Assembly: GCF_001757355.1 (NCBI RefSeq)
Contig: NZ_MINO01000001.1
Span: forward strand, 124,001-188,000
Direction: 5' to 3'
Length of the DNA stretch: 64,000 bases
From: Sphingobium phenoxybenzoativorans
Lineage (GTDB): Bacteria; Pseudomonadota; Alphaproteobacteria; Sphingomonadales; Sphingomonadaceae
Below, one piece after another: positions 16,884 to 26,121 of the stretch; the stretch's first letter is position 1, and each line of letters opens with the position of its first letter. The notes under the pieces are model-generated. The model was not told the DNA's origin. It worked only from the letters and a program-made list of their open reading frames with translations, and made no database searches. The translations under genes and the position numbers were made by a program.

Positions 16884-18112
16884 AGCCGATGGGACCTGTT
16901 CCGCCCTGGTTCGCTGCAGAGGAAGGCATGCTGCTCATCGGCGGCTGCGGCGCGGCCTCGCTGGTGGATGAAGCGGGGGACACGCCGCTTTTCGTCTACG
17001 ACATCGATATTGTGGCGGCCCAGGTGCGCCGGTTGCGTGACGCCATGCCGCCCGCCCTGTCGATCCATTATGCGATCAAGGCCAATGCCTTCGCGCCGCT
17101 TCTGGAGCGCATGGTCCCACTCGTCGACGGGTTCGACATCGCCTCGGGCGGAGAACTGGGCTACGCATTGAATGCCGGCATGGCGCCTGACCGGATCAGC
17201 TTTGCCGGGCCGGGGAAGCGCGACGATGAACTGACCGCCGCCATTTCGGCTGGCATTACCCTCAATCTGGAATCGGAAGGGGAGGCGGACCGGGCGCTCG
17301 CCATTGCCGCGCGCCTTGGGAAAACGCCGCGTCTTGCGGTGCGCGTAAATCCCGATTTCGACTTGCGCGGATCGGGCATGCGCATGGGCGGCGGGGCCAA
17401 ACCCTTCGGCGTCGATGCGGATCGGGCGGCGGCATTGGCGAAGCATGTGATCGATGCCGGGGCGGACTGGCGCGGCTGGCACATCTTTGCCGGGTCGCAG
17501 GCGCTTGATCCTATGGCGCTTATCGAAACGCAGGCCGCGACGATCGGTCTTGCGGCCCGGCTTTCGGACGAAGTGGGCGCATCGCCGCCGCTGGTCAATC
17601 TGGGCGGCGGGTTCGGCATCGCCTATTTCCCCGGAGATGAGCGGCTGGACATCCGCCCGATCGGCGTCGCGCTGGATGACGCGCTGGAGAAGCGGGCTGA
17701 CATCCTCAAATCCTCCGAGTTTGCGCTGGAGCTTGGCCGCTGGCTGGTCGGCGAAGCGGGGGTCTATCTGACCCGCGTCATCGACGTGAAGCAGAGTCAG
17801 GGGGAGACTTTCGTGGTCGTGGACGGCGGTCTCCACCATCAACTGGCGGCCAGCGGGAATTTCGGCACTGTGGTTCGCCGCAACTATCCAATCGCCGTCG
17901 CCAACCGTTTCGGCCGCGAACCTTCCGCCGAGCCTGTCAGCGTCGTCGGTTGCCTTTGCACGCCTCTCGACCGGCTCGGGGACAAGGTTGCCTTGCCGCC
18001 GGTAAAAGTAGGCGATCTGGTGGCAATTTTCCTTGCCGGAGCCTATGGCGCGAGCGCCAGTCCCGCGGCTTTCCTGGGCCATCCGCCGCCGCGTGAACTG
18101 CTCGTCGGCTGA
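16880..18112 (+). CDS. PLP-dependent decarboxylase, exosortase A system-associated
   Basis: 410 residues of the alanine racemase-fold type III PLP enzymes related to diaminopimelate and ornithine decarboxylases. Lys67 in HYAIKANAF binds PLP; FDIASGGEL, HIFAGSQ and NLGGGFGIAYF are further family motifs, and VVDGGLHHQL and PVSVVGCLCTPLD lie in the C-terminal barrel. It should produce an amine from an amino acid for the exopolysaccharide system; the substrate is not known. Starts in the stop of the ligase gene (ATGA). The family is tied to XrtA loci by established genome context. Confidence 0.92.
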   Translation: MKPMGPVPPWFAAEEGMLLIGGCGAASLVDEAGDTPLFVYDIDIVAAQVRRLRDAMPPALSIHYAIKANAFAPLLERMVPLVDGFDIASGGELGYALNAGMAPDRISFAGPGKRDDELTAAISAGITLNLESEGEADRALAIAARLGKTPRLAVRVNPDFDLRGSGMRMGGGAKPFGVDADRAAALAKHVIDAGADWRGWHIFAGSQALDPMALIETQAATIGLAARLSDEVGASPPLVNLGGGFGIAYFPGDERLDIRPIGVALDDALEKRADILKSSEFALELGRWLVGEAGVYLTRVIDVKQSQGETFVVVDGGLHHQLAASGNFGTVVRRNYPIAVANRFGREPSAEPVSVVGCLCTPLDRLGDKVALPPVKVGDLVAIFLAGAYGASASPAAFLGHPPPRELLVG

Positions 18113-18252
18113 TCCGCAGTGCCGCAATAGGCTAATCCTAACGGTATTTTCACCCTTTCTCGCCAAAGAGGGCGCGGGATGTTGTGCGTCCCGTGCCCGT
18201 CGCTGCGTGCGCCGGGCCGGTTTGCACGGCCGGGCAATTGAGGGTGATACAG

Positions 18253-18894
18253 ATGGCGTTCGCGCGGATTTCCAAGGTTTTTCTCGGAGCTGCACTGCCA
18301 GCGATGGTCCTGTCGGGCTGTGCGGGCGGCAAGGGGCCGGAACTTCCCCCGGCATCCTTCGTGTCCAACCAGGCGGGGCCGAGCGAGGAATATGTCATCG
18401 GCCCGCTCGACCAGCTTACCATTTTCGTGTGGCGCAACCCGGAACTGGGCGCGAAGGTTCAGGTCCGTCCTGACGGCCGCATCACCACGCCGCTGATCGC
18501 CGACCTGCCCGCCGTGGGCAAGACGCCCGCTGTCCTCGCTGAGGATATCAAGGCGTCGCTCAGCAAATATATCGAAAATCCGCTGGTCTCGGTGATCGTT
18601 GACAATTTCTCCGGTACCTTCAGCCAGCAGGTCCGCATCGTGGGTGCGACGGAGAAGCCGGCGTCCATTCCCTACCGTGCCAATATGACACTGCTTGACG
18701 CGATGATTGCGGTGGGTGGGCTGTCCGAATATGCGGCCGGGAATCGCGCCCGTCTGGTCCGTTACGACAAGGCTGGCGGCAAGCAGAAGGAATATGCGGT
18801 TCGCATCAACGACCTCATCAAACGGGGCGATACCAAGGCGAACGTCCTGCTGGCCCCCGGCGACGTGATCATCATCCCGGAAAGCATGTTCTAA
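18253..18894 (+). CDS. Polysaccharide export lipoprotein (Wza-like), XrtA system
   Basis: 213 residues. Lipoprotein signal peptide with lipobox LSGC at about 20-23, then EEYVIGPLDQLTIFVWRNPEL, the start of the polysaccharide export (Poly_export) domain, followed by a SLBB domain (VRIVGATEKPASIPYRANMTLLDAMIAVGG). It forms the outer-membrane export channel for the exopolysaccharide. The ATG at 18253 has GAGGGTGAT upstream and gives the correct signal; longer frames do not. Shorter than E. coli Wza, as usual in this subfamily, lacking a C-terminal transmembrane helix. Begins 140 bases after the decarboxylase, a possible internal promoter region. Confidence 0.92.
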   Translation: MAFARISKVFLGAALPAMVLSGCAGGKGPELPPASFVSNQAGPSEEYVIGPLDQLTIFVWRNPELGAKVQVRPDGRITTPLIADLPAVGKTPAVLAEDIKASLSKYIENPLVSVIVDNFSGTFSQQVRIVGATEKPASIPYRANMTLLDAMIAVGGLSEYAAGNRARLVRYDKAGGKQKEYAVRINDLIKRGDTKANVLLAPGDVIIIPESMF

Positions 18895-18921
18895 AAAAGA
18901 TATCAGGGAAAACCCGCGCTT

Positions 18922-20439
18922 ATGTCCGGTCTCTACGACGAACTACAGATCGCCCTCCACGGCATATGGAACCGCCGCTGGCTTGCGCTGGCGACGGCCT
19001 GGGGCATCTGCATGCTTGGCTGGCTTGTGGTCGCGCTGATCCCGAACAGCTATGAGTCCAAGGCAAAGGTCTATGTCGAGGCGCGTTCTATCCTTCCCAA
19101 CCAGATGGGCGTTTCCCCCATCGAGCAGCAGCAGGATGTGGACCGTGTCCGCCAGACGCTGACCAGCGCCGCCAATCTGGAGAAGGTCGTGCGCTCGACC
19201 GACCTCGCCCAGACCGTGACCACGGATCGCGAGATCGCCGGCAAGGTCTCCATGCTGCGCCAGAAGATCAAGATCGTCGCTGATCAGGACAATCTGTTCG
19301 ACATCACTGTCGCCATGTCCGACAGCAGCCTGTCGGACGGCGGCAATGCCCGCGTCGCGAGCCAGGTTGCGCAGAAGCTGGTCGAGCTGTTCCAGCAGGC
19401 CGACATCCTCAACGACCGTGACGAGACCAAGCAGAGCCTTGGTTTCCTCAATTCGCAGGTCGAGCAGCGCGGCCGCCAGCTTCAGGAAGCCGAACAGCGC
19501 CGCGTCGCGTTTGAGCAGAAATATATCGGCCTGCTGCCGGGCGTCGGATCGATCAACGATCGCATGAATGCCGCGCGGACCGAGATGAACCAGATCGACC
19601 CGCAACTCGTCGCCGCGCAGAGTGCGCTCGCGTCAGTGAATGGACAGCTTGCCGCCACGCCTGCGATGATCGCGGGTGGCGGGACGGGGACGGGTGGCCT
19701 CAGCGCGCTTGCATCCGCTCAGGCAGACCTTTCGGCTGCGCGTGCGCGCGGTTGGACGGAAAATCATCCTGACGTCGTGGCGCTGCAGCGGCAGATCGCT
19801 GCGCTGCGGGGGCAGGGTGGCGCTTCCGTGTCCGCTGGCGGCACCCCGAACCCGGCCTATATGTCGCTGAAGTCGATGCAGGCGGAGAAGGCGGCGACCG
19901 CCGCCGCGCTGTCGGCGCGCAAGGCGCAGCTTCAGTCGGACCTCAACACCATGATCGCCAAGCAGGTCGACGAGCCGGGCGTCGCCGCCGAGCAGGAGCG
20001 GCTGGATCGCGATTATCAGGCGATCAAAGCGCAATATGACAAGCTGGTCGCCGACCGTGAGGATGTGCGCCTGCGCGGCGATGTCCAGTCGGAGACCGAC
20101 GCCGTCAAGTTCCGCGTCATCGATCCGCCCAGCATGTCGTCCGTACCCGCATCGCCCAACCGGCCGCTGCTTCTGGTCGGCGTCCTGATCGCCGGGATTT
20201 TCGGCGGCGCGGGCGTTGCTTTCGCTATCGGTCAGTTGCGCACGACCTATCCGACCGTTGCGCGGCTGGAGAAGGCGGCGGGCATTCCGGTCATCGGCGC
20301 CATCACCGAAACGCTGACCTCGGCGCAGAGCGAAACCCGGCGTCAGCATCTGCGCTGGTTCGCGGGGGCCAGCGGCGCGCTGGCAGGATGCTGCGTGCTG
20401 CTGATCGCGGTCGAATTCGTCCAGCGCGGCATGGCCTGA
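18922..20439 (+). CDS. XrtA system polysaccharide chain length determinant (Wzz/GumC-like)
   Basis: 505 residues. Two transmembrane segments, one near 18-37 (RRWLALATAWGICMLGWLVVALIPN) and another at about 415-437 (PLLLVGVLIAGIFGGAGVAFAIG), frame a large periplasmic coiled-coil domain; a third hydrophobic segment lies at the end. The Wzz motif region (VIDPPSMSSVPASPNRPLL) precedes TM2. It controls chain length and links the export channel with the tyrosine kinase encoded next. No ATPase domain of its own; the kinase is a separate gene 14 bases downstream. Confidence 0.93.
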   Translation: MSGLYDELQIALHGIWNRRWLALATAWGICMLGWLVVALIPNSYESKAKVYVEARSILPNQMGVSPIEQQQDVDRVRQTLTSAANLEKVVRSTDLAQTVTTDREIAGKVSMLRQKIKIVADQDNLFDITVAMSDSSLSDGGNARVASQVAQKLVELFQQADILNDRDETKQSLGFLNSQVEQRGRQLQEAEQRRVAFEQKYIGLLPGVGSINDRMNAARTEMNQIDPQLVAAQSALASVNGQLAATPAMIAGGGTGTGGLSALASAQADLSAARARGWTENHPDVVALQRQIAALRGQGGASVSAGGTPNPAYMSLKSMQAEKAATAAALSARKAQLQSDLNTMIAKQVDEPGVAAEQERLDRDYQAIKAQYDKLVADREDVRLRGDVQSETDAVKFRVIDPPSMSSVPASPNRPLLLVGVLIAGIFGGAGVAFAIGQLRTTYPTVARLEKAAGIPVIGAITETLTSAQSETRRQHLRWFAGASGALAGCCVLLIAVEFVQRGMA

Positions 20440-20453
20440 GGGGAGCCATAGAG

Positions 20454-21341
20454 ATGAATAAGCCCACAGGACCTTTCCCTGACAAGGCGTCGCTGCTTGA
20501 GCGGGCGCAGGGAATCTACGATTTCGATGATGCATTGCGCGGCCGCGTTGCGCCGCCGATCGACGCTGGTTCGCTGCCTCCGCCGCCGCCTCTGGCTGAG
20601 GCAGGTGCGCCGCTGGCGCGCCCCTGGACGGGACCAGTCGAAACGGTGGATCGTCTGGCTCTGGCTGAGGCCGGCTATGTCCTGCCCGATGGCCCGGTGA
20701 CCGGGATTGGCGAGGAATTCCGCATCGTGAAGCGGCAGATCCTCTCCAGCGTGGCGGCGGGGGACAACCGCGTCCTCATCTGCTCGGCGCTGCCGGGCGA
20801 CGGTAAGACCTTCTGCGCCGTCAATCTCGCGCTGTCTCTGGCGGCGGAAAAGGACATGGAAGTCCTTCTGGTCGACGCCGATTTCGCCAATCCCAGCGTA
20901 TTGACGACGCTTGGCTTGCAGGGCGGGGCGGGCTTCATGGATGCGCTGGCCGATCCCACGATTGCGATCGAGGATTGCGTGATCCGCACCGATATTCCCG
21001 GCCTCGCCGTGCTGCCCGCCGGGCGGCAGACGAATAATGACACGGAGTATCTGGCGTCATCCCGCATGGAACTGGTTCTCGACCGGCTGGCTGCCGGGCG
21101 GCCGAACCAGATCATCCTGTTCGATTCCCCGCCCTTGCTCGCTGCCTCGCCTGCCTCGGTGATTGCGGCTCATGTCGGCCTGGCGCTGCTGATCGTGCGC
21201 GCGGACAAGACCTCGGAAAGCGCTCTGCGCGACGCGGCCGGGCTGCTGAAGGCGTGCCCGCAGGTTCAGTTGCTTCTCAACAGCGTCAAATTCTCCGCCA
21301 GCGGCCGCCGCTTCGGTGCCTATTACGGCAAGGGCGAGTGA
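20454..21341 (+). CDS. CpsD/CapB-family tyrosine-protein kinase, XrtA system
   Basis: 295 residues of the bacterial tyrosine kinase (BY-kinase) ATPase type, partner of the preceding Wzz-like protein. Walker A is SALPGDGKTFCAVNLALSLA, Walker A' is VLLVDADFANPS and Walker B is IILFDSPPLL. The N-terminal 80 residues are a Pro-rich linker. The C-terminus (FGAYYGKGE) has only two adjacent Tyr and no long Tyr cluster. It should regulate polymer length by phosphorylation cycles. Start at MNKPTGPF with GAGG upstream; the following gene begins 2 bases after its stop. Confidence 0.92.
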   Translation: MNKPTGPFPDKASLLERAQGIYDFDDALRGRVAPPIDAGSLPPPPPLAEAGAPLARPWTGPVETVDRLALAEAGYVLPDGPVTGIGEEFRIVKRQILSSVAAGDNRVLICSALPGDGKTFCAVNLALSLAAEKDMEVLLVDADFANPSVLTTLGLQGGAGFMDALADPTIAIEDCVIRTDIPGLAVLPAGRQTNNDTEYLASSRMELVLDRLAAGRPNQIILFDSPPLLAASPASVIAAHVGLALLIVRADKTSESALRDAAGLLKACPQVQLLLNSVKFSASGRRFGAYYGKGE

Positions 21342-21343
21342 CA

Positions 21344-22951
21344 ATGGGCCGCTCAACTTTCCTGAAAGCCACGACGGCGATTGTGCTGGCGGGCGCGGTC
21401 ATGCCCGCGTCCGCGCGCGAGAAGCGGCTTGAAATCGAACCGTATCTGGAGGTCAATCAGACTGTCCTGACCGACATCAAGGGCGGCGACGGCGATGTGC
21501 TGGCCTATAGCAGCGCGGCGGTCGGCGTGGACGCCCGCGTCACCACCCGCGATGCAGAGGGGCAGGCCAATATCCGCTACGAACATCAGTTCGGCTGGGG
21601 CGGCAATGTCGGCGATCAGGATATTATCAGCGGCATCGCGCGCGCCCGGATCGATCCTATCCAGGATATTTTGCATTTTGAGGCAGGCGGCATCGCCACC
21701 CGCACGCGCAGCGACTTTGTCGGCGCGGGCAACGGCGCGCTTGCGGGCGCGGACGCCATCGCGAAGATTTACTCCGGCTATGTCGGTCCCACGCTCACCA
21801 CGACTGCGGGCGATCTGACGATCAATGCCGCCTATCGCCTGGGATATACAAAGGTTGAGGACGATAGCGGCCTTGCCTTGCCGGGCGGACAGCGGCTGCG
21901 CTCCTATGACAGCAGCCTGTACCAGAGCGCCAGTGCGTCGGTGGGCATGCAGCCCGGCCCGCTGCCGGTTGGCTGGACGGTCAGCGTCGGCTATGACCGG
22001 GAGGACGCCGATCCGCTCGACCAGTTGTTTGAGGATAAATGGGCGCGGCTCGACCTGACCCTGCCGGTTTCGCCGACCACGGCGATTGTCGGCGGCGTGG
22101 GATATGAGGATCTGGAGATTGGCCAGCGCGACGTGCTGCGCGACGCCAATGACGATCCCGTCATTTCGCCGTCCGGCCGCCTGGTCACGGACAAATCCTC
22201 GCCGCGCCAGCTATCCTATGACTTTGACGGGCTGATCTGGGATGTCGGCGTGCTCTGGCGGCCCAGCCGCCGCACCTCGCTGGAGGCGCGGATCGGCGAG
22301 CGTTACGGCTCCTGGCGCTTCACCGGCAATTTCACCTGGCAGCCGGATCGCGACAGTTCGGTCAGCATTTCCGTGTTCGACGGCATCGACAGTTTTGGCC
22401 GCATGATGAACGGCTCGCTTGTCGGCCTGGGCACCAGCTTCAATGTTCAGCGCAATCCGTTTACCGGCGATCTCAGCACCTGCGTATTCGGCGTGCAGGG
22501 CGGCGGTCAGTGCTTCAACGATGCGCTTTCGGCCATCAGCGCGGCGAACTTCCGCCATCGCGGCGTCAACGCGCAATATTCGGCCGAGCGCGGCGCGTGG
22601 AACTGGGGCGTCGCCGCCGGTTATGCCCGCCGCAAGTTCATCGCCCCGGCAGGCGGCGTGTTTGACGAGGTCAATGGCGCGACGGATGAGAATTATTACG
22701 TCAATCTCATCGCGGGCCGAAAGATCGATCAGCGGTCGGGCGTGAACGGCACCATCTACGCCAACTATTATGACTCTGGCGTGGATGGCGTTCTCGATGT
22801 TCTGAATGTCGGCGCCTATGCCAGCTATTATCGCGACTTCACCCGCCGCCTGACCGGCACGGCCTCGGTCGGCGTCGACGGGGTGGACCCCAAGGGCATC
22901 GAGAGCATCATCAGCGCGCTCGCCCAGATCAGCCTGCGTTACCAGTTCTAA
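21344..22951 (+). CDS. TIGR03016-type PEP-CTERM system outer-membrane beta-barrel protein
   Basis: 535 residues with a signal peptide (MGRSTFLKATTAIVLAGAVMPASA cleaved before REKR) and a long series of amphipathic beta strands ending in an aromatic residue (SLRYQF), the mark of an outer-membrane barrel. Size, end and position between the tyrosine kinase and the AAA ATPase match the TIGR03016 family found only in XrtA loci. It may be the outer-membrane route or anchor for the polymer; the exact role is unknown. Two Cys (STCVFGVQGGGQCF) could form a loop disulfide. Confidence 0.88.
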   Translation: MGRSTFLKATTAIVLAGAVMPASAREKRLEIEPYLEVNQTVLTDIKGGDGDVLAYSSAAVGVDARVTTRDAEGQANIRYEHQFGWGGNVGDQDIISGIARARIDPIQDILHFEAGGIATRTRSDFVGAGNGALAGADAIAKIYSGYVGPTLTTTAGDLTINAAYRLGYTKVEDDSGLALPGGQRLRSYDSSLYQSASASVGMQPGPLPVGWTVSVGYDREDADPLDQLFEDKWARLDLTLPVSPTTAIVGGVGYEDLEIGQRDVLRDANDDPVISPSGRLVTDKSSPRQLSYDFDGLIWDVGVLWRPSRRTSLEARIGERYGSWRFTGNFTWQPDRDSSVSISVFDGIDSFGRMMNGSLVGLGTSFNVQRNPFTGDLSTCVFGVQGGGQCFNDALSAISAANFRHRGVNAQYSAERGAWNWGVAAGYARRKFIAPAGGVFDEVNGATDENYYVNLIAGRKIDQRSGVNGTIYANYYDSGVDGVLDVLNVGAYASYYRDFTRRLTGTASVGVDGVDPKGIESIISALAQISLRYQF

Positions 22952-22971
22952 GCGTTCGAAAGAGGTACGAG

Positions 22972-24150
22972 ATGTACGATCAGTTCTACGGATTGAAGGG
23001 GCGGCCGTTCCAGCTCACGCCCGATCCGCATTTCTATTTCGAGAGCGCGACGCATCGCAAGGCCTTGTCCTACCTCGGTTATGGTCTGGCGCAGGGCGAG
23101 GGCTTCATCGTCATCACTGGCGACATCGGCGCGGGCAAGACCACGCTGGTCGGCCATGTCATGGCGTCGATTGATCCGGCGCGTCTCACCGCCGTCAAGA
23201 TCGTGTCCACCCAGGTGGAGGGCGACGATATGCTCCGCCTCGCCGCCCAGGCTTTCGGCGTGCAGGCAGATGGCGTGGCGAAGGCCGAAATCCTGAACCG
23301 GATCGAAGGTTTCCTGCATAGCCAGGCCCGTGCCGGCCGCCGTACCTTGCTGATCGTCGACGAGGCGCAGAATCTGCCGGTCTCCGCAATCGAGGAATTG
23401 CGGATGCTGAGCAATTTCCAGCTTGGCGGGCAGGCGCTGCTGCAGATTTTCCTGCTCGGCCAGCCCGAATTCCGCGACCTGATGGCGTCGCCGGGCCTTG
23501 AACAGTTGCGCCAGCGCGTCATCGCCACCCATCATCTCGATCCGATGCTTGCGGATGAAGTGCAGCCCTATATCGAACATCGTCTGGGGCTGGTCGGCTG
23601 GCAGGGCAATCCGCGCTTCACGCCGGAAGCTTGCGCCGCCATCCATGCCGCGACCGGCGGCATTCCGCGCCGGGTGAATGCCGTGGTGAGCCGCGTGCTC
23701 CTGCTCGGCGCGATCGACCGCCTCGATCTTATCGATACACCGGTAGTTGACGCTGTGGTCGCCGACATGAGCCATGAGGGCGAAGTGGCGGAGGCGGCGC
23801 CGCAGGCCGCACCCGTTTCTGCACCCGTGGCTACGCCGGTCCGCGCCGTGCCCGATAGTCCGCCCGCCGAAGCGGTTGCCGCGCCAGCGCCCTCGTCGGC
23901 CGACCTGCTCGATCTGCATCGCATCAAGGCGGAACTGGACGAGTTGCGCGCGGCGCTTGCGGACCGGAGCGGCGCCGGAGACCTAAGCGCCCTGTTCGAG
24001 CGGCTGAATGCCGTGGAGAAGCGGCTTGCCGTTTCGGAGCAGCGGGCCGCAGATCAGGACGCAGCCTTGCGCCAGGTTCTGACGCTGCTGGTCGAATGGG
24101 TTGAGCGCGAGGATGACGTTGCGCTTCACGCGCACGACCGGGCAGCCTAA
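22972..24150 (+). CDS. XrtA-associated AAA ATPase (ExeA/GspA-like)
   Basis: 392 residues. Starts MYDQFYGLKGRPFQLTPDP, the common opening of the family, then Walker A GDIGAGKTT (50-58), Walker B LLIVDEAQNL and a sensor region FLLGQPEFRDLM. The ATPase domain ends near 265; the rest is an Ala/Pro-rich linker and a C-terminal coiled coil (LSALFERLNAVEKRLAVSEQ) that could mediate assembly. Like ExeA it may use ATP to help assemble an envelope complex, here the XrtA export machinery. Cytoplasmic; no transmembrane segment in this copy. Confidence 0.92.
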   Translation: MYDQFYGLKGRPFQLTPDPHFYFESATHRKALSYLGYGLAQGEGFIVITGDIGAGKTTLVGHVMASIDPARLTAVKIVSTQVEGDDMLRLAAQAFGVQADGVAKAEILNRIEGFLHSQARAGRRTLLIVDEAQNLPVSAIEELRMLSNFQLGGQALLQIFLLGQPEFRDLMASPGLEQLRQRVIATHHLDPMLADEVQPYIEHRLGLVGWQGNPRFTPEACAAIHAATGGIPRRVNAVVSRVLLLGAIDRLDLIDTPVVDAVVADMSHEGEVAEAAPQAAPVSAPVATPVRAVPDSPPAEAVAAPAPSSADLLDLHRIKAELDELRAALADRSGAGDLSALFERLNAVEKRLAVSEQRAADQDAALRQVLTLLVEWVEREDDVALHAHDRAA

Positions 24151-24181
24151 CAGGGGCAGCCCGGCGGGGCGGAGGACAGCG

Positions 24182-25054
24182 ATGCGCAATGCCCTTTCTG
24201 TCGATGTGGAGGACTGGTTCCAGGTCGGCGCGTTCGAAAATACGATCGCGCGCGACGACTGGGCCGGACTGCCACATCGCGTGGAGCGCAATACCGACGC
24301 TGTTCTGGAATTGCTGGATGACGCGGGGGTAAAGGCGACTTTCTTCACGCTGGGCTGGGTGGCGGAACGCTATCCCGCGCTGATCCGCCGCATCGCGGAA
24401 AATGGGCATGAGGTGGCGAGCCACGGTTATGACCATCAACGGGTGTTCACCTTCACGCCATTCCGCTTCAGGGCTGATCTGAGAAAAGCCCGCGACCTGC
24501 TTGAGAATGCGGCGGGATGCCGGGTAACGGGCTATCGCGCGCCGAGCTTTTCCATCGACACGCGTACCCCCTGGGCGCACCCGATTCTGGCGGAGGAGGG
24601 CTATGTCTATTCCAGCTCCGTCGCGCCGGTAAAGCATGACCATTATGGCTGGCCGGACTCGCCCCGTTTCGCCTGGCATCCGGTCGAGGGTAGCTCGCTG
24701 GTCGAACTGCCCGTGACCACAGCCCGTTTCATGGGACGCACGCTGGCGGCGGGCGGCGGCGGGTTTTTCCGCCTCTTTCCCTATGCCTTTTCCCGCTGGG
24801 CCGTAAGGCAGGTCAATGGCGATTATGCTCGCCCGGCGATCATCTATTTCCACCCCTGGGAAATCGACCCGGATCAGCCCCGCGTCGAGGAGGCGCCCCT
24901 GCGTTCGAAAGTCCGCCATTACACCAATCTGCGTCTCATGGCGCCGAAACTCCGCAGGCTGGCGCGCGACTTCGCCTGGGGACGCATCGACGAACTTGTG
25001 GAGGCTGAGGCCGCCCGTCTGACGTCCACCCCGCTGGTGGAGCAGGCGGCATGA
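24182..25054 (+). CDS. Polysaccharide deacetylase family protein, DUF3473 subtype, XrtA system
   Basis: 290 residues of the NodB-like carbohydrate esterase 4 fold. SVDVEDWFQ holds the motif-1 aspartates, ASHGYDHQ the metal-binding His residues (SHGYDH), and GYRAPSFSI motif 3. The C-terminal DUF3473 part includes YFHPWEIDPDQPR. It should remove N-acetyl groups from sugars of the exopolysaccharide. The ATG at 24182 is chosen because it starts MRNALSVDVEDW as in the family; it lies 31 bases after the ATPase gene. The end overlaps the FemAB gene by 4 bases. Confidence 0.93.
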   Translation: MRNALSVDVEDWFQVGAFENTIARDDWAGLPHRVERNTDAVLELLDDAGVKATFFTLGWVAERYPALIRRIAENGHEVASHGYDHQRVFTFTPFRFRADLRKARDLLENAAGCRVTGYRAPSFSIDTRTPWAHPILAEEGYVYSSSVAPVKHDHYGWPDSPRFAWHPVEGSSLVELPVTTARFMGRTLAAGGGGFFRLFPYAFSRWAVRQVNGDYARPAIIYFHPWEIDPDQPRVEEAPLRSKVRHYTNLRLMAPKLRRLARDFAWGRIDELVEAEAARLTSTPLVEQAA

Positions 25055-26121
25055 ACGCCAGTTTTGATCCGGCGGCGGTGAGCGTCGAGGAAATCCGGCT
25101 GACGGATCGCGCGGCGGTGGCGGAGGTTGAGGCTTGGCTGAAAACCCGGCCGGAGTCCACGCCCTTTCACCGGCCCGCATGGATCGCGGCGGTGGCGCGC
25201 GCCAATGGTCAGCGCGCCATCCTGCTGGTCGCGCGCGATGTCGTCGGCGGGATCGCCGGCGTCCTGCCGCTTGTCCTGATCCGCTCCGCTCTGTTCGGCC
25301 GGGCGCTGGTTTCCAGCGGATTCGCCGTGGATGGCGGCATATTGGCGCTCAATCCGCGCGCCGAGGCGGCTCTGGCCGATACGTGCTGGCGGCTGGCGGA
25401 GGCGCATGGCTGTTCGACGGCGGAATTGCGCGGCGGGCCAGCGCCTGAAGGGTGGACGGTGAAGGCCGACGCCTATCTGGGTTTCTCCAAGCCGCTGGAG
25501 GCGGATGACGAGGCGCAGCTTCTGTCCATACCGCGCAAGCATCGCGCAGAGGTGCGCCGGGGTATCGCGAACGATCTGACGTTCGAGATGGGTTCTGACC
25601 GCCGCCTGCGGGACATCCACTACCGTCTCTATTGCGAGAGTGTGCATCGCCTGGGGACGCCCGTCTTTCCCCGCGCGCTGTTCGATGAGGTGCTGGACGC
25701 CTTTGGGCCGGATGCCGACATCGCGCTGGTCAGCAAGGACGGGACGCCGCTATCCTCGGTGCTCAGCCTCTATCATGGCGATGCGGTCATGCCCTATTGG
25801 CAGGGTGCGGCGCTGGCGGCGCGGGCCGAGCGGTCGAACGAATATCTCTATTTCCGCCTGATGACCTCGGCGCGGGAGCGGGGATGCAGGATTTTCGACT
25901 TCGGCCGGTCGAAAGTCGGCACCGGACCCGCCGCATGGAAAAAGACATGGGGTTTTGAAGGCGTGCCGCTCAGCTATGCGCTACGTGCGGCCGACGGGCA
26001 GGCCCTTCGGGACGTTAATCCGCTCTCTCCGCAATATCGGCGGAAGGTGGAGATGTGGAAGAAACTGCCCCTCCCCGTCGCCAATCTGGTCGGCCCCTGG
26101 CTGGCGCGGGGGCTGGGATGA
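25051..26121 (+). CDS. FemAB family XrtA/PEP-CTERM system-associated protein
   Basis: 356 residues with two GNAT-like halves as in FemAB aminoacyltransferases. Recognisable parts are STPFHRPAWIAAVA near the N-terminus, LSIPRKHRAEVRRG in the middle and the C-terminal FDFGRSKVGTGPAAWKKTWGF, typical of the XrtA-linked subfamily. It probably transfers an aminoacyl or acyl group to a polysaccharide or lipid precursor; the PLP decarboxylase and acyl carrier protein could supply the group (inference). Four-base overlaps with genes on both sides show tight coupling. Confidence 0.92.
   Translation: MNASFDPAAVSVEEIRLTDRAAVAEVEAWLKTRPESTPFHRPAWIAAVARANGQRAILLVARDVVGGIAGVLPLVLIRSALFGRALVSSGFAVDGGILALNPRAEAALADTCWRLAEAHGCSTAELRGGPAPEGWTVKADAYLGFSKPLEADDEAQLLSIPRKHRAEVRRGIANDLTFEMGSDRRLRDIHYRLYCESVHRLGTPVFPRALFDEVLDAFGPDADIALVSKDGTPLSSVLSLYHGDAVMPYWQGAALAARAERSNEYLYFRLMTSARERGCRIFDFGRSKVGTGPAAWKKTWGFEGVPLSYALRAADGQALRDVNPLSPQYRRKVEMWKKLPLPVANLVGPWLARGLG

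Noticed and set aside
16550-18355. 601-codon minus-strand frame
   Set aside because: Antisense to ligase and decarboxylase genes with intact motifs.
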